A stretch of 64,000 nt of DNA from Rheinheimera pleomorphica (GCF_011634895.1 NZ_SIRR01000003.1:248001-312000); one strand, 5' to 3'; positions 26,433-34,651 are shown, numbered from the stretch's first letter. Notes: generated by a model from the sequence alone, not told the origin. Translations and numbers: made by a program.

Positions 26433-26993
26433 TTAAGCGCTGATACTGTCGAAAATGTGCAAAAAGGTGGGTGCCTGATTGATCGTCAGCGGCAGTTTTA
26501 AGCGCCGGGCAATCTCAGTGGCGCTAATGACGCCACGGATCTGGTGGTTATCGCGGTCAATCACCACACAGTGCTGCTCGCCACTGGATTGCAGCGTATT
26601 CACGACATCAGCAATGGTGCAGTGTTTTAACTGCTGGTAGGCCAGCGCCTTAATACGCTCGCGCGGACGCATTACGTCGGCGACGCGAATTTCATCGCGG
26701 CGGCTGCCAAAGGCAATCTGGCGCATTAACGCCTGCTCGGATAACTGCTCAACCGGCAGTATGCCTATCAGCTCAGCGTGCTGATCTACCACCAGTTTCA
26801 GCCGGCTGTGTTCTTGCTGCATCATCTCCAGTGCGGCACTGGCTTTGGTCGTAGCGCTGATGGTATTAGGTTCACTGTGCTTAAAGTCTGTTACGACCTG
26901 CAGCGCCGGGGAAGTTAAACGGGTACCGTCAAAATCGGCAGGTTGTACTAAATGATCAATGGCTTCAACGTTATATAATGCTAATGTTTTCAT
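26433..26993 (-). CDS. CBS-domain protein
   Basis: A 186-residue soluble protein with two CBS motifs forming one Bateman module: about 60-110 (LKLVVDQHAELIGILPVEQLSEQ) and 125-175 (HCVVIDRDNHQIRGVISATEIARRL). CBS pairs usually bind adenine nucleotides and regulate partner activity. The first 50 residues are unassigned. There is no attached enzyme or channel domain, so the partner is unknown. A small inverted repeat (CGCTTAA / TTAAGCG) overlaps the stop. Confidence 0.8.
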   Translation of the reverse strand: MKTLALYNVEAIDHLVQPADFDGTRLTSPALQVVTDFKHSEPNTISATTKASAALEMMQQEHSRLKLVVDQHAELIGILPVEQLSEQALMRQIAFGSRRDEIRVADVMRPRERIKALAYQQLKHCTIADVVNTLQSSGEQHCVVIDRDNHQIRGVISATEIARRLKLPLTINQAPTFLHIFDSISA

Positions 26994-27080
26994 ATTAAAT
27001 CCTTAACCACCGGTAAGCAGAGGCCATACCGGCTTATTATCACTAAACTCAACAGCCAGGCTGTCAAAACAGTTGTCAGG

Positions 27081-27392
27081 TTAAGGTGTTACCGGCGGCG
27101 CCCGCGGTTGGCTATAACGTGGTAAGGCCTTTAGCGGCCTTGGTATATTGGCACTTAATGCTGTGCCAGCTAACGCATGCGAAATAATGGCGGGGCAGGC
27201 GCTAACAGGGGGCTGAGGTTCGTCGCTGCTATCAGGTGCCATGTTCAGCTCAGCACAAAATTGCTGTGCTGCAACGGCGTAGAACTGGGTATCGGCCAGC
27301 GGCGATAAGCGGCTGTCATGCACGGCAAACGCTTGCGGCGTACACCACAGGTTCAAAAACAGCAGTAAGGCAACACTACTTAGCCAGCGCAT
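27081..27392 (-). CDS. Small exported protein of unknown function
   Basis: A 103-residue open frame beginning with a signal peptide (MRWLSSVALLLFLNLWCTPQAFA). The short mature part is Pro-rich with two Cys residues (QQFCAEL and VSACPAI), possibly a disulfide. No family was recognised. Support is the signal peptide and its position, oriented with the neighbours. A real but fast-evolving gene is likely, though a chance frame cannot be excluded. Confidence 0.5.
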   Translation of the reverse strand: MRWLSSVALLLFLNLWCTPQAFAVHDSRLSPLADTQFYAVAAQQFCAELNMAPDSSDEPQPPVSACPAIISHALAGTALSANIPRPLKALPRYSQPRAPPVTP

Positions 27393-27481
27393 ACGTCCTC
27401 GGGGTTATTGCTACAGCGCCAACCAGGTTAGCGCTGCAGTGATAATGGGCGTCGGCAAAGTTATCTGCAAGTTGCTGTGAC

Positions 27482-27518
27482 AAAAAACCGCATTAATTGC
27501 GATTAAACGCTGCTTTTT
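27482..27518 (-). terminator. Possible terminator of the bd oxidase operon
   Basis: On the minus strand, after the DUF2474 stop, an A6 run and a T6 run flank imperfect GC and AT arms. The pairing is weak, so this is a tentative call based mainly on position and the terminal T6. Confidence 0.35.
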
Positions 27519-27532
27519 TACGATACGTTTGC

Positions 27533-27664
27533 TTACAGCAGTGTCAGCGCGGCCTTTAGCAGCAGCGCCAGCAGGCTCAGGCCAGCCAGCCCGGCCAGAT
27601 ACAGCAGTAAAAACCAGACTGGTTTTGGCAGTCCGGTGTTGGCGGTTGTGCTGGTTTTAGTCAT
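27533..27664 (-). CDS. DUF2474-type small bd-oxidase-associated membrane protein
   Basis: A 43-residue single-span membrane protein. Its ATG overlaps the cydB stop (TAATG), so it is translationally coupled. About 12 polar residues and a KPVW motif precede a Leu-rich membrane segment (residues 16-43). Family knowledge: DUF2474 proteins are tiny subunits or accessory factors encoded after CIO-type cydAB, analogous in place to CydX. An in-frame upstream start would extend into cydB and is rejected. Confidence 0.8.
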   Translation of the reverse strand: MTKTSTTANTGLPKPVWFLLLYLAGLAGLSLLALLLKAALTLL

Positions 27665-28707
27665 TAGTAACCCTCTTCGTAATCTTCTACTTTGCCGCGG
27701 AAGATATGATAGCCCCACAGCGTATAGGCCAGGATCAGTGGCAGAAAAATCACTATCCCCGGCAGCATAAATGCCAGGCTGCTGTCTGGCGCGGCGGCAG
27801 CATAAAAGCTGAGCTGACGCGGTAATAAATACGGATATAAGCCCACGACTAAGCCGGCAAAGGCCAGCAGGAATAGTGTGGCAGCCAGCCAGAAGGGCCG
27901 GCTTTCATGGCGGCTGTTAATGTCAGTTGCAGCGGCAAACTGGCGTTGCACCCGGCCTAAATCGCGAAACAGCAGCCGTGCGGCAATAACAGCAGTCAAA
28001 GGCAGTAACATTAGTAACACACTGTAGCTACCGCCAAACCAGCGGCTGCGGATTGGTGCCTGGCTGTACAGGGTCCACAAGCTGACCAGCAACATCGCCA
28101 GCATGACAAACAACAGTAAGCGCTGGCCATAGCGGGCCGCTTTTTGCTGCAGGGCACCGCGGCTTTTCATTGTCAGATAAGTGCAGCCGAGTAACGCATA
28201 GCCCGCCATAACCGCCAGACCGGTAAACAGGCTAAAGGGGGTCAGCCATTGCAGGCTTGATGTTTGCAGGCTGTTGCTGTCAACGCCCTGAACCAGCACC
28301 CCCAACATCAGGCCCTGACAAAATGCCGCGCTACTGGAGCCTATAGCAAAAGCGCGGTTCCACCAGATTTTCGAGCGCTGTGATTTAAAGCGGTATTCAA
28401 AGGCAACGCCGCGAAAGATCAGGCCAATTAGCATCAGCATTATTGGCAGGTACAGTAACGAGGCAATACTGGCATAAGCGGCCGGGAAGGCGCCAAATAA
28501 AATTACGCCGCCAAAAACCAGCCAGGTTTCATTGCCATCCCAGACATGTGACACCGAGCGCATTAAGTGATCGTGTTCCGCCTCGCTGTTAAACCAGGGA
28601 TATAAAATGCCAATCCCCAGGTCAAAGCCATCCAGCAGCACATACATTAAAATAGCAAAGCCCAGCAGCAAAAAATAAAACAACGGTAAGCCAAGTTGCA
28701 GTTCCAT
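27664..28707 (-). CDS. cydB: Cytochrome bd-type ubiquinol oxidase subunit II (CioB/CydB)
   Basis: A 347-residue integral membrane protein, subunit II of a bd-type quinol oxidase. It starts with the family signature FAILMYVLLDGFDLGIGILYP, then WDGNETWLVFGG and FRGVAFEYRFK. Nine or so hydrophobic segments are visible. The subunit pairs with CydA in the inner membrane to reduce O2 to water with quinol. It starts 4 bp after the cydA stop and overlaps the DUF2474 gene. Confidence 0.95.
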   Translation of the reverse strand: MELQLGLPLFYFLLLGFAILMYVLLDGFDLGIGILYPWFNSEAEHDHLMRSVSHVWDGNETWLVFGGVILFGAFPAAYASIASLLYLPIMLMLIGLIFRGVAFEYRFKSQRSKIWWNRAFAIGSSSAAFCQGLMLGVLVQGVDSNSLQTSSLQWLTPFSLFTGLAVMAGYALLGCTYLTMKSRGALQQKAARYGQRLLLFVMLAMLLVSLWTLYSQAPIRSRWFGGSYSVLLMLLPLTAVIAARLLFRDLGRVQRQFAAATDINSRHESRPFWLAATLFLLAFAGLVVGLYPYLLPRQLSFYAAAAPDSSLAFMLPGIVIFLPLILAYTLWGYHIFRGKVEDYEEGY

Positions 28708-28711
28708 GATA

Positions 28712-30112
28712 TTACTCCTGTGCCGGTTTAAGTTGTTTTGCCAGCGCTACCGCATAGCCTGCGGCTTTTACACCGATACGCTGTTGCTGCAGTTGCTCAA
28801 GCGACGGAGGCCCTTTTTTAATTAACTTGTGCATAAAGTACAGGTACACAGCGAACAGCAGGCTGTAGGTAATAACAAATAAGGTCAGCGACAACAGCAC
28901 CCGCTCCGGCGGCAGCGGTGATACCACATCAATAGTGCGTACCAGCCCTTGCACCAGCCAAGGCTGCCGGCCCACTTCAACCACATACCAACCGGCCAGT
29001 ACAGCCAGTATGCCGCTGGGCGCCAGATAGCTGCACAGTGTTAAAAAACCGCGGCTGTGATACAAAGTGCCACGCCAGCGCAGATACGCCCCGGCAACGG
29101 CAACCAGGATCATCAGCAGGCCGATGCCAACCATCAGCCGGAACGAGAAAAACACCACGGCAACGTTAGGCCGTTCATCAGCTGGTACCGCTTTTAACCC
29201 CATCAGCTCGCCGTCGGCATCATGGGTTAAGATCAGGCTGGCCAGCTTGGGAATACCAATCTCAAAATGGTTTTTTTCTGCCTGTCGGTCAGGAATGGCG
29301 AACAGCAGCAGCGGTGCGCCGCTTTCACGTTCGGGCCAGATCCCTTCCATTGCAGCCAGCTTTACCGGCTGATGTTGTTTAACATTCAGGCCATGCAAGT
29401 CGCCGACAAAGGCTTGCAGCGGTGTCAGCACTAACGCCAGCCACAGCGTCATCGACAGCCCTTTGCGAGCCATGGCTTTGTGCTCGCTGTGACGCAGTTG
29501 CCAGGCACTGGTGGCCAGCACCACAAAGGTGGCGGTAATAAAGGCGGCCAGCAACATATGGCTAAACCGATAGGGCATTGACGGGTTAAAAATAACCTGC
29601 CACCAGCTTTCTACCTGAAACACGCCATCAACAACAATATGGCCGGCCGGAGTGTGCATCCAGGAATTGGCCGCGATGATCCAAAATGCCGAGATCCAGG
29701 TGCCAATGGCCACCACCACAGTGGCGAAAAAATGCAGCTTAGGCCCAACACGCTGCCAACCGAACAACATAATGCCTAAAAAGCCGGCTTCGAGAAAAAA
29801 CGCTGTCAATACTTCGTACGCCATTAACGGGCCGATCACCGCGCCGGTCAGGCGGGAGAACTCGGAAAAGTTAGTGCCAAACTCGTACGACAATACGATG
29901 CCGGATACCACCCCCATACCAAATGTAATAGCAAAGGGCTTGATCCAAAATTTCGCCAGTTGCAGATACAGTGGGTTTTGCGTTTTTAACCACAGGCCTT
30001 CCCAGATCGCAATCAGCGTTGCCAGGCCAATAGTGATAGACGGGAAAATAATATGAAAGCTCACCGTAAAGGCGAACTGCAGGCGTGAGAGCAGCGCAGC
30101 GTCCAGTTCCAT
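28712..30112 (-). CDS. cydA: Cytochrome bd-type ubiquinol oxidase subunit I (CioA/CydA)
   Basis: A 466-residue subunit I carrying the hemes. Heme ligands: His20 in FTVSFHIIFP, His in MPYRFSHMLLAAF and Met in FFSFRLMVGIG. GRQPW (VEVGRQPW) is conserved, as is GWQRVGPKLHFF. The periplasmic loop after LTPLQAFVGDLHG is short, the short-Q-loop form typical of the cyanide-insensitive oxidase (CIO). The start at 30112 was chosen because it gives the canonical N-terminus directly before the first helix; it lies 1 bp after the stop of a 34-aa membrane protein gene. A sigma-54-like promoter and paired palindromes lie upstream of the operon. Confidence 0.95.
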   Translation of the reverse strand: MELDAALLSRLQFAFTVSFHIIFPSITIGLATLIAIWEGLWLKTQNPLYLQLAKFWIKPFAITFGMGVVSGIVLSYEFGTNFSEFSRLTGAVIGPLMAYEVLTAFFLEAGFLGIMLFGWQRVGPKLHFFATVVVAIGTWISAFWIIAANSWMHTPAGHIVVDGVFQVESWWQVIFNPSMPYRFSHMLLAAFITATFVVLATSAWQLRHSEHKAMARKGLSMTLWLALVLTPLQAFVGDLHGLNVKQHQPVKLAAMEGIWPERESGAPLLLFAIPDRQAEKNHFEIGIPKLASLILTHDADGELMGLKAVPADERPNVAVVFFSFRLMVGIGLLMILVAVAGAYLRWRGTLYHSRGFLTLCSYLAPSGILAVLAGWYVVEVGRQPWLVQGLVRTIDVVSPLPPERVLLSLTLFVITYSLLFAVYLYFMHKLIKKGPPSLEQLQQQRIGVKAAGYAVALAKQLKPAQE

Positions 30113-30113
30113 A

Positions 30114-30218
30114 TTAACCCCGCCGCTGTTGCAGGTAACGCCAGATGGCGGGTGCCAGGGCAACCGCTATTATCAGACTTAATGTCAGGATTTCACCCAC
30201 TATAATACTCGTATTCAT
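30114..30218 (-). CDS. 34-aa single-span membrane protein heading the bd oxidase operon
   Basis: A short open frame just upstream of cydA. It encodes 34 residues: a polar start (MNTS), a membrane segment of about 20 residues (IIVGEILTLSLIIAVALA), then PAIWRYLQQ and a basic C-terminus (RRG). Its TAA is 1 bp before the cydA ATG, so the two are translationally coupled. A weak AGG ribosome site sits 7 nt before the ATG. It lies about 25 bp downstream of the predicted sigma-54 start point, so it would be the first gene translated. By analogy with CydX and other small bd-oxidase proteins, it may be an oxidase subunit. Not recognised as a named family. Confidence 0.65.
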   Translation of the reverse strand: MNTSIIVGEILTLSLIIAVALAPAIWRYLQQRRG

Positions 30219-30253
30219 ATTCTTGCCTGTTACTGCCTAACCTATAGTGGTAA

Positions 30254-30270
30254 AGCAAGATGTTTACCAC
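30254..30270 (-). promoter_or_regulatory. Sigma-54 (-24/-12) promoter-like element for the bd oxidase operon
   Basis: On the minus strand GTGGTAAACATCTTGCT has the invariant GG (30268-30267) and GC (30256-30255) with the exact sigma-54 spacing, and TTGCT matches the -12 element. The -24 half is weaker (TGGTA for TGGCA). The predicted start is near 30243, 25 bp before the first ATG. The divergent pair encodes a sigma-54 activator. The same bases form a GTGGTAAA / TTTACCAC inverted repeat, an alternative reading. Confidence 0.6.
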
Positions 30271-30332
30271 TTTGTGAGTATTTGCTTTATTTATTGATTT
30301 ATATCATTTTTTATTTTTTAACTTGCGCCGAA

Positions 30333-30349
30333 TGTAAACAGAGTTTACG
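30333..30349. promoter_or_regulatory. Upstream activator palindrome 1
   Basis: TGTAAAC-AGA-GTTTACG, one mismatch from the perfect TGTAAAC-N3-GTTTACA. Its centre is about 98 bp upstream of the predicted bd-oxidase start site, typical for a sigma-54 activator site. The centre is 35 bp from palindrome 2. Confidence 0.65.
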
Positions 30350-30367
30350 ATCCTGAGTCCATAGAGT

Positions 30368-30384
30368 TGTAAACGAGGTTTACA
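30368..30384. promoter_or_regulatory. Upstream activator palindrome 2
   Basis: A perfect TGTAAAC-GAG-GTTTACA, centred about 133 bp upstream of the predicted bd-oxidase start. It ends exactly at the base before the histidine kinase TTG start and includes that gene's GAGG ribosome site. Binding here could therefore also repress the regulator's own expression. Confidence 0.65.
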
Positions 30385-32232
30385 TTGGCAGTGTCGTTTG
30401 CGTTTGAAATCAGCATGTGGCTAACCAGCGCCTGCGCGGTGTTACTGGCGGGTTGGTTACTGTGGCAAGGCCAGCGGCAACAAGCGATGCCAGCGCTAGC
30501 CGGTTTTGCTGCCATGATGGCGCTGTGGTGCAGTGGTCACATTGCCATAGTGCACCAACAACCGGCACTGGGAATAGCGCTGGTCTTAGCCAACCCGCTG
30601 ATGCCAATGTTCTTTTTGCACTTTTCTCTGCAGTTTGCCGCAACCAGGCCACGGCGTTGGCTGCTGCCGCTATTGTACAGCCTAACGCTGCTGTTAATTG
30701 GGCTAAGCTGGCTGGGCGAAGGCGGAGCGGTGCAACAAACCGCCGGCTTTGACGCTTTTTTTGTGTTCTCGGGTATCGGTTGGCTAAACCTGCTATACAC
30801 CGTGCTATTAGGTATAGCGGCGCATGCAGTGTTGTGGCAGGGCTGGCGCCGGCATAGCGGCAATAAGCGCCGCTCAATAGTGGCGATGTTTTTAGCCGGC
30901 GGCTGGGGCTTGCTGTTGGCAACCAGCTTTGTGTTTCCGTCGCTAGGGCTGGATTGGTATCCGTATCCGATGCTGTTGCTGCCAAGTTATCTGTTGCTAT
31001 TGGTGTATGGCGTGGTGCGTTATCAGGTACTGGCGATCAATGCCTTTGCCAATAAAGCCCTGTTGTGGCTGGCGATGTTATTGCTGGTGCTGGCGCTGAT
31101 GGCATTGGTCAGTGCCTTACTGGGCCAGTTGGGCATGCAGGCGCTGTCAGCCGTGCCGGCCAGCCAGTTATGGTTGTATTCTGCGCTATTACTGCTGCTG
31201 TCAGCGGCTTGCTACCGGCCACTGGCAGCGTTGGCGCAGCGCCTTATTTATCCGGGCTTACAGTTAAATGACGTGTTGCTGGCACACTGGCGTTCGCAAC
31301 TGCAACAATGTAGCAGTTGGCAAGCGTTGGCCAGTCTGGCCAGCCGTTTGCTTGGCGGACAGTTACGTCAGAGCGTAAGCATAGTGTTACCACAGGCGCA
31401 GACACCAGAGGCCGCGCTGCAAATTCGCTGTCTGCGTGATGCAACTGGCTGGCGTTATCAGCTGCATGGCTGGGATGATGTAACGCCCGGTTATCGCTTG
31501 CTGGGTGAAGTCTTTGCGGCCTTATTGCTTGGCAGTTGCACCAGCCTGGAGCAGTCATTAAAGCTGGCAGAAGCTGAACGCAAACGACTGGATCAGCAAC
31601 ATCTGGTCGAGTTAGGGGCATTATCTGCGGCGATGGCGCACGAGTTGCGTAACCCGTTAAATATTATTGCCATGGCGGCCGCCAGCAGTGACAGTGCCAC
31701 GCGCCAGCATATCCAGCAGCAATTAAAGCGGGCAGACCGGCTGATTGCCGATTTGCTCAGTTATGCCGGCCAGTTGCAACTGCAGTGCAGCCAGGTGCCG
31801 CTAAAGCCGCTGCTGCAAAGTATTATCAGTCAGCAAGACTGGCAGGGCGTACAGTGTCAGCTGCAAGTACCAGAGCAGCTGATGCTGCACGCTGACAGTT
31901 ACCGGTTGCAGCAGGTGTTGATTAACCTGTTGGATAACGCGCTGGCGTTTTGCCGCCATCAAGCGGGGGCGAAAATTTGTATTGCCAGTCAGCAACAGGG
32001 TAATGGTTTGCTGCTGTATATACACAATAATGGCCCGGCAATACCGGCTGCGCATCAGGCGACCTTATTTCAGCCTTTTGTCAGCAAACGTGCCGGTGGC
32101 AGTGGTCTGGGGCTGGCCATAGTGCGGCGTATTATGCAGGCCCATGGTGGCGCGGTCAGACACCGAACCGATTTGGGCTGGCCGGTAAGCTTTGAACTGC
32201 AATTTAACCAACCACAGGACAGCAAACAATGA
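30385..32232 (+). CDS. Membrane sensor histidine kinase
   Basis: A 615-residue sensor kinase. The first 285 or so residues contain about eight hydrophobic segments in a 7TM-type sensor, followed by a linker. The HisKA domain has His419 in AAMAHELRNPLN; the ATPase domain has the N box INLLDNALAF and G box GSGLGLAIVRRI. The start is TTG at 30385 with GAGG 7 nt before; an ATG at 30415 would cut the first helix and lacks a ribosome site. The stop overlaps the response-regulator start (ATGA). The architecture recalls PrsK-like kinases, but no exosortase system is present; context points to control of the divergent bd oxidase, perhaps sensing quinone or redox state (inferred). Confidence 0.88.
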   Translation: MAVSFAFEISMWLTSACAVLLAGWLLWQGQRQQAMPALAGFAAMMALWCSGHIAIVHQQPALGIALVLANPLMPMFFLHFSLQFAATRPRRWLLPLLYSLTLLLIGLSWLGEGGAVQQTAGFDAFFVFSGIGWLNLLYTVLLGIAAHAVLWQGWRRHSGNKRRSIVAMFLAGGWGLLLATSFVFPSLGLDWYPYPMLLLPSYLLLLVYGVVRYQVLAINAFANKALLWLAMLLLVLALMALVSALLGQLGMQALSAVPASQLWLYSALLLLLSAACYRPLAALAQRLIYPGLQLNDVLLAHWRSQLQQCSSWQALASLASRLLGGQLRQSVSIVLPQAQTPEAALQIRCLRDATGWRYQLHGWDDVTPGYRLLGEVFAALLLGSCTSLEQSLKLAEAERKRLDQQHLVELGALSAAMAHELRNPLNIIAMAAASSDSATRQHIQQQLKRADRLIADLLSYAGQLQLQCSQVPLKPLLQSIISQQDWQGVQCQLQVPEQLMLHADSYRLQQVLINLLDNALAFCRHQAGAKICIASQQQGNGLLLYIHNNGPAIPAAHQATLFQPFVSKRAGGSGLGLAIVRRIMQAHGGAVRHRTDLGWPVSFELQFNQPQDSKQ

Positions 32233-33593
32233 ATAACGGCCGGATTTTACTGGTAGATGATGAACCGGCATTTTGTCAGCTGGCGCAAAGCTGGTTGCAG
32301 CAAAGTGGCTATCAGGTACAAACCGCCGCTGATTTAGCCAGTGCCCGCCAGCGGCTATCAAACTTCAATGCTGACCTAATTTTGCTGGATTTATCCCTGC
32401 CACCGCAGTTTGACCCACAGCATACGTTAACGGCACTGGCGGAGTTTAACAGCCGGCCGGTGATCATTCTTACCGGCCATGCCCAGCGGCAACTGGCGCT
32501 GGATGCCATAGCGCTGGGCGCCTGGGATTTTATCGCCAAACCGGTCGACCCGGACTTATTAGCCGTGGTGATCCGCCGGGCGCTGAATAAACATCAGCTG
32601 GATACGGAATTAAAGCAGCTAAAGCAACATAGCAGCAGTGGGGTGGCGCGGTTAATTGGCGTGTCAGCGGCGATGGAAGCTACGCGTACCCTGATTCAGC
32701 GCATAGCACCGACCGATGTGCGGGTACTGGTAACAGGCCCGTCCGGTACCGGTAAAGAAGTGGTCTCCAAAGCGTTACATGAACTAAGCCGGCGTGCGGC
32801 TAAGCCATTTGTTTCGGTACACTGTGGCGCTATTCCGGCAGATTTACTGGAAAGTGAACTGTTTGGTTATGTAAAAGGTGCCTTTACCGGTGCCGATAAA
32901 GACCGGCCAGGCCTGCTGAAGCTGGCAGACGGTGGCACCTTGTTTCTCGACGAGATTGGTGAAATGCCGCTGCCGATGCAGGTTAAGCTGCTACGGGTGC
33001 TGCAGGAAGGTACCTTTTTTGCGGTCGGCGGCCGCGAGCAGCAAAAAATTGATGTACGGCTGATTTCAGCGACTAATGCCAATCTGCCTGATTTGGTAAA
33101 AAAAGGCTCGTTTCGCGAAGATTTATACTACCGTATCAAAGGTATTACGCTGGAAACGACGGCCTTGAGTGAGCGGCCACAAGATATTCCATTATTATTG
33201 CAGCATTTTCTTGAGCAGCATATCAGCCAGCATGGCATCAGGCTACGGCTGGACAGTACAGCACTAAGCTGGTTTTTGCAGCGTGACTGGCCGGGAAATA
33301 TCCGTGAGCTGAAAAATACGCTGGAAAGCGTCGCTGCGGTAGCGCAGGGTGGGGTGATTAGCATGGCGGATATCAGCCTGCTGCACCCGGAGGCGGTGAA
33401 TAATGGCGATAGCGGACCGTTGTTGCATGCGGATAACCTGCAGCTTGAGCCAGCAGTACAACAGTTAGAAATCCGCCTGATTAAGCAGGCGATGCAGCAG
33501 GCCAACGGCAATAAAAGCCAGGCCGCACGGCTGCTGGGGTTGTCGCGCCAGGGCCTGCTAAAGAAAATTGACCGCTACCGGCTAAGCGTCTAA
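32229..33593 (+). CDS. NtrC-family sigma-54-dependent response regulator
   Basis: A 454-residue enhancer-binding protein. The receiver domain (1-120) has the DD pair at 10-11, phospho-acceptor Asp54 and Lys in FIAKPVDP. The AAA+ domain has Walker A GPSGTGKE, the sigma-54 contact loop GAFTGA at 217-222, and Walker B GGTLFLDEIGEM. The C-terminal Fis-type helix-turn-helix is NKSQAARLLGLSRQGLLKK. It is coupled to the kinase gene by a 4-bp overlap. It is the natural candidate to bind the two TGTAAAC palindromes 1.8 kb upstream of its own start and activate the bd-oxidase promoter. Confidence 0.95.
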   Translation: MNNGRILLVDDEPAFCQLAQSWLQQSGYQVQTAADLASARQRLSNFNADLILLDLSLPPQFDPQHTLTALAEFNSRPVIILTGHAQRQLALDAIALGAWDFIAKPVDPDLLAVVIRRALNKHQLDTELKQLKQHSSSGVARLIGVSAAMEATRTLIQRIAPTDVRVLVTGPSGTGKEVVSKALHELSRRAAKPFVSVHCGAIPADLLESELFGYVKGAFTGADKDRPGLLKLADGGTLFLDEIGEMPLPMQVKLLRVLQEGTFFAVGGREQQKIDVRLISATNANLPDLVKKGSFREDLYYRIKGITLETTALSERPQDIPLLLQHFLEQHISQHGIRLRLDSTALSWFLQRDWPGNIRELKNTLESVAAVAQGGVISMADISLLHPEAVNNGDSGPLLHADNLQLEPAVQQLEIRLIKQAMQQANGNKSQAARLLGLSRQGLLKKIDRYRLSV

Positions 33594-33620
33594 GGTAGTG
33601 GCAAATATAGGGAGAAGTAC

Positions 33621-34640
33621 ATGAAAGCGGTAGGTTATCAACAGTCATTAGCGGCCAGCGATCCTTTGGCACTGCAGGATATTAGCCTGCCAAAACCCGT
33701 TGCCAGTGGCCGGGACATACTGGTACGTGTTGAGGCGGTATCGGTTAATCCGGTCGACACTAAAGTACGCCGGCGCGCTGAGCCGGAAGCCGGGCAGTAT
33801 AAAGTGTTGGGTTGGGATGCGGCCGGCGAGGTGGTTGACGTCGGTGCTGAGGTAAGCTTATTTAAACCCGGCGACAAAGTGTATTACGCCGGCTCACTGA
33901 CACGCAGTGGCAGTAACAGCGAGTATCAGCTGGTAGATGAGCGCCTGGTGGCGATTATGCCGGATAATTTGAGCTATGCTGAGGCGGCAGCCTTGCCGCT
34001 TACCGCTATTACCGCCTGGGAGCTGTTGTTTGACCGGCTGGAAATTCAGCAAGCCAGTTTAAAACACCCGCGGCCGGTGCTGCTGGTTACCGGCGCCGCA
34101 GGTGGTGTTGGCTCAGTACTGGTGCAGCTGGCGCGTCAGCTTACTACCGCCACTATTATCGCTACCGCCTCACGGCCAGAAAGCAAGCAATGGGTTACCG
34201 AGCTTGGCGCGCACTATGTGCTTGATCATAGCCAGCCGCTGTTGCCACAGCTTAAAGCGCTGGATTTAAGCTGTGTCAGCCATGTTGCCAGTTTAACCCA
34301 TACCGAGCAGCATTATCCTGAGCTGGTACAGTTACTGGCACCGCAGGGCAAACTGGCGCTGATTGATGATCCGGCGGGCGGTTTAGATATAATGCCGTTG
34401 AAACAAAAAAGTATTTCGCTGCATTGGGAGTTTATGTTTACCCGTGCCATGTTTGACACCCCGGATATGATCGCGCAGCATCAGCTGTTAACCGACCTTA
34501 GCCGCTTAATTCAACAAGGCCAGGTGAAAACCACCTTAAAGCAAACGTTGGGCAGCATTAACGCCGCTAATTTACGTCAGGCACATCAGTTGCTGGAAAG
34601 TGGTACTGCTATAGGTAAAGTGGTGCTGGCAGGTTGGTAA
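33621..34640 (+). CDS. Zinc-type alcohol dehydrogenase-like / quinone oxidoreductase
   Basis: A 339-residue medium-chain dehydrogenase/reductase of the COG0604 quinone oxidoreductase-like group. The N-terminal GroES-like domain has SVNPVDTKVR and LGWDAAGEVV, lacking the catalytic zinc cysteines; the NADPH fold has VTGAAGGVGSVLVQLAR. These enzymes reduce quinones or enones in the cytosol. It starts 27 bp after the response regulator with GGGAGAAG before the ATG, so it may be co-transcribed with the two-component genes, and a quinone-related role would fit that neighbourhood (inference). A strong terminator follows. Confidence 0.85.
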   Translation: MKAVGYQQSLAASDPLALQDISLPKPVASGRDILVRVEAVSVNPVDTKVRRRAEPEAGQYKVLGWDAAGEVVDVGAEVSLFKPGDKVYYAGSLTRSGSNSEYQLVDERLVAIMPDNLSYAEAAALPLTAITAWELLFDRLEIQQASLKHPRPVLLVTGAAGGVGSVLVQLARQLTTATIIATASRPESKQWVTELGAHYVLDHSQPLLPQLKALDLSCVSHVASLTHTEQHYPELVQLLAPQGKLALIDDPAGGLDIMPLKQKSISLHWEFMFTRAMFDTPDMIAQHQLLTDLSRLIQQGQVKTTLKQTLGSINAANLRQAHQLLESGTAIGKVVLAGW

Positions 34641-34651
34641 GCTGTTGCAAT

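Noticed and set aside
30247-30270. GTGGTAAA / TTTACCAC as a third activator palindrome
   Set aside because: The spacer is 8 nt rather than 3 and only half-sites resemble TGTAAAC; the same bases match a sigma-54 element better. The alternative is noted in the promoter entry.
30410-30985. Minus-strand open frame of 191 codons opposite the kinase sensor region
   Set aside because: Low-complexity antisense translation of a Leu/Ala-rich membrane domain; the plus strand has the motifs of a complete kinase.
30385-32232. PrsK/PrsR-type PEP-CTERM exosortase regulators
   Set aside because: The kinase and activator layout is similar, but no exosortase or PEP-CTERM protein occurs in the window, whereas the bd oxidase upstream region fits direct control.
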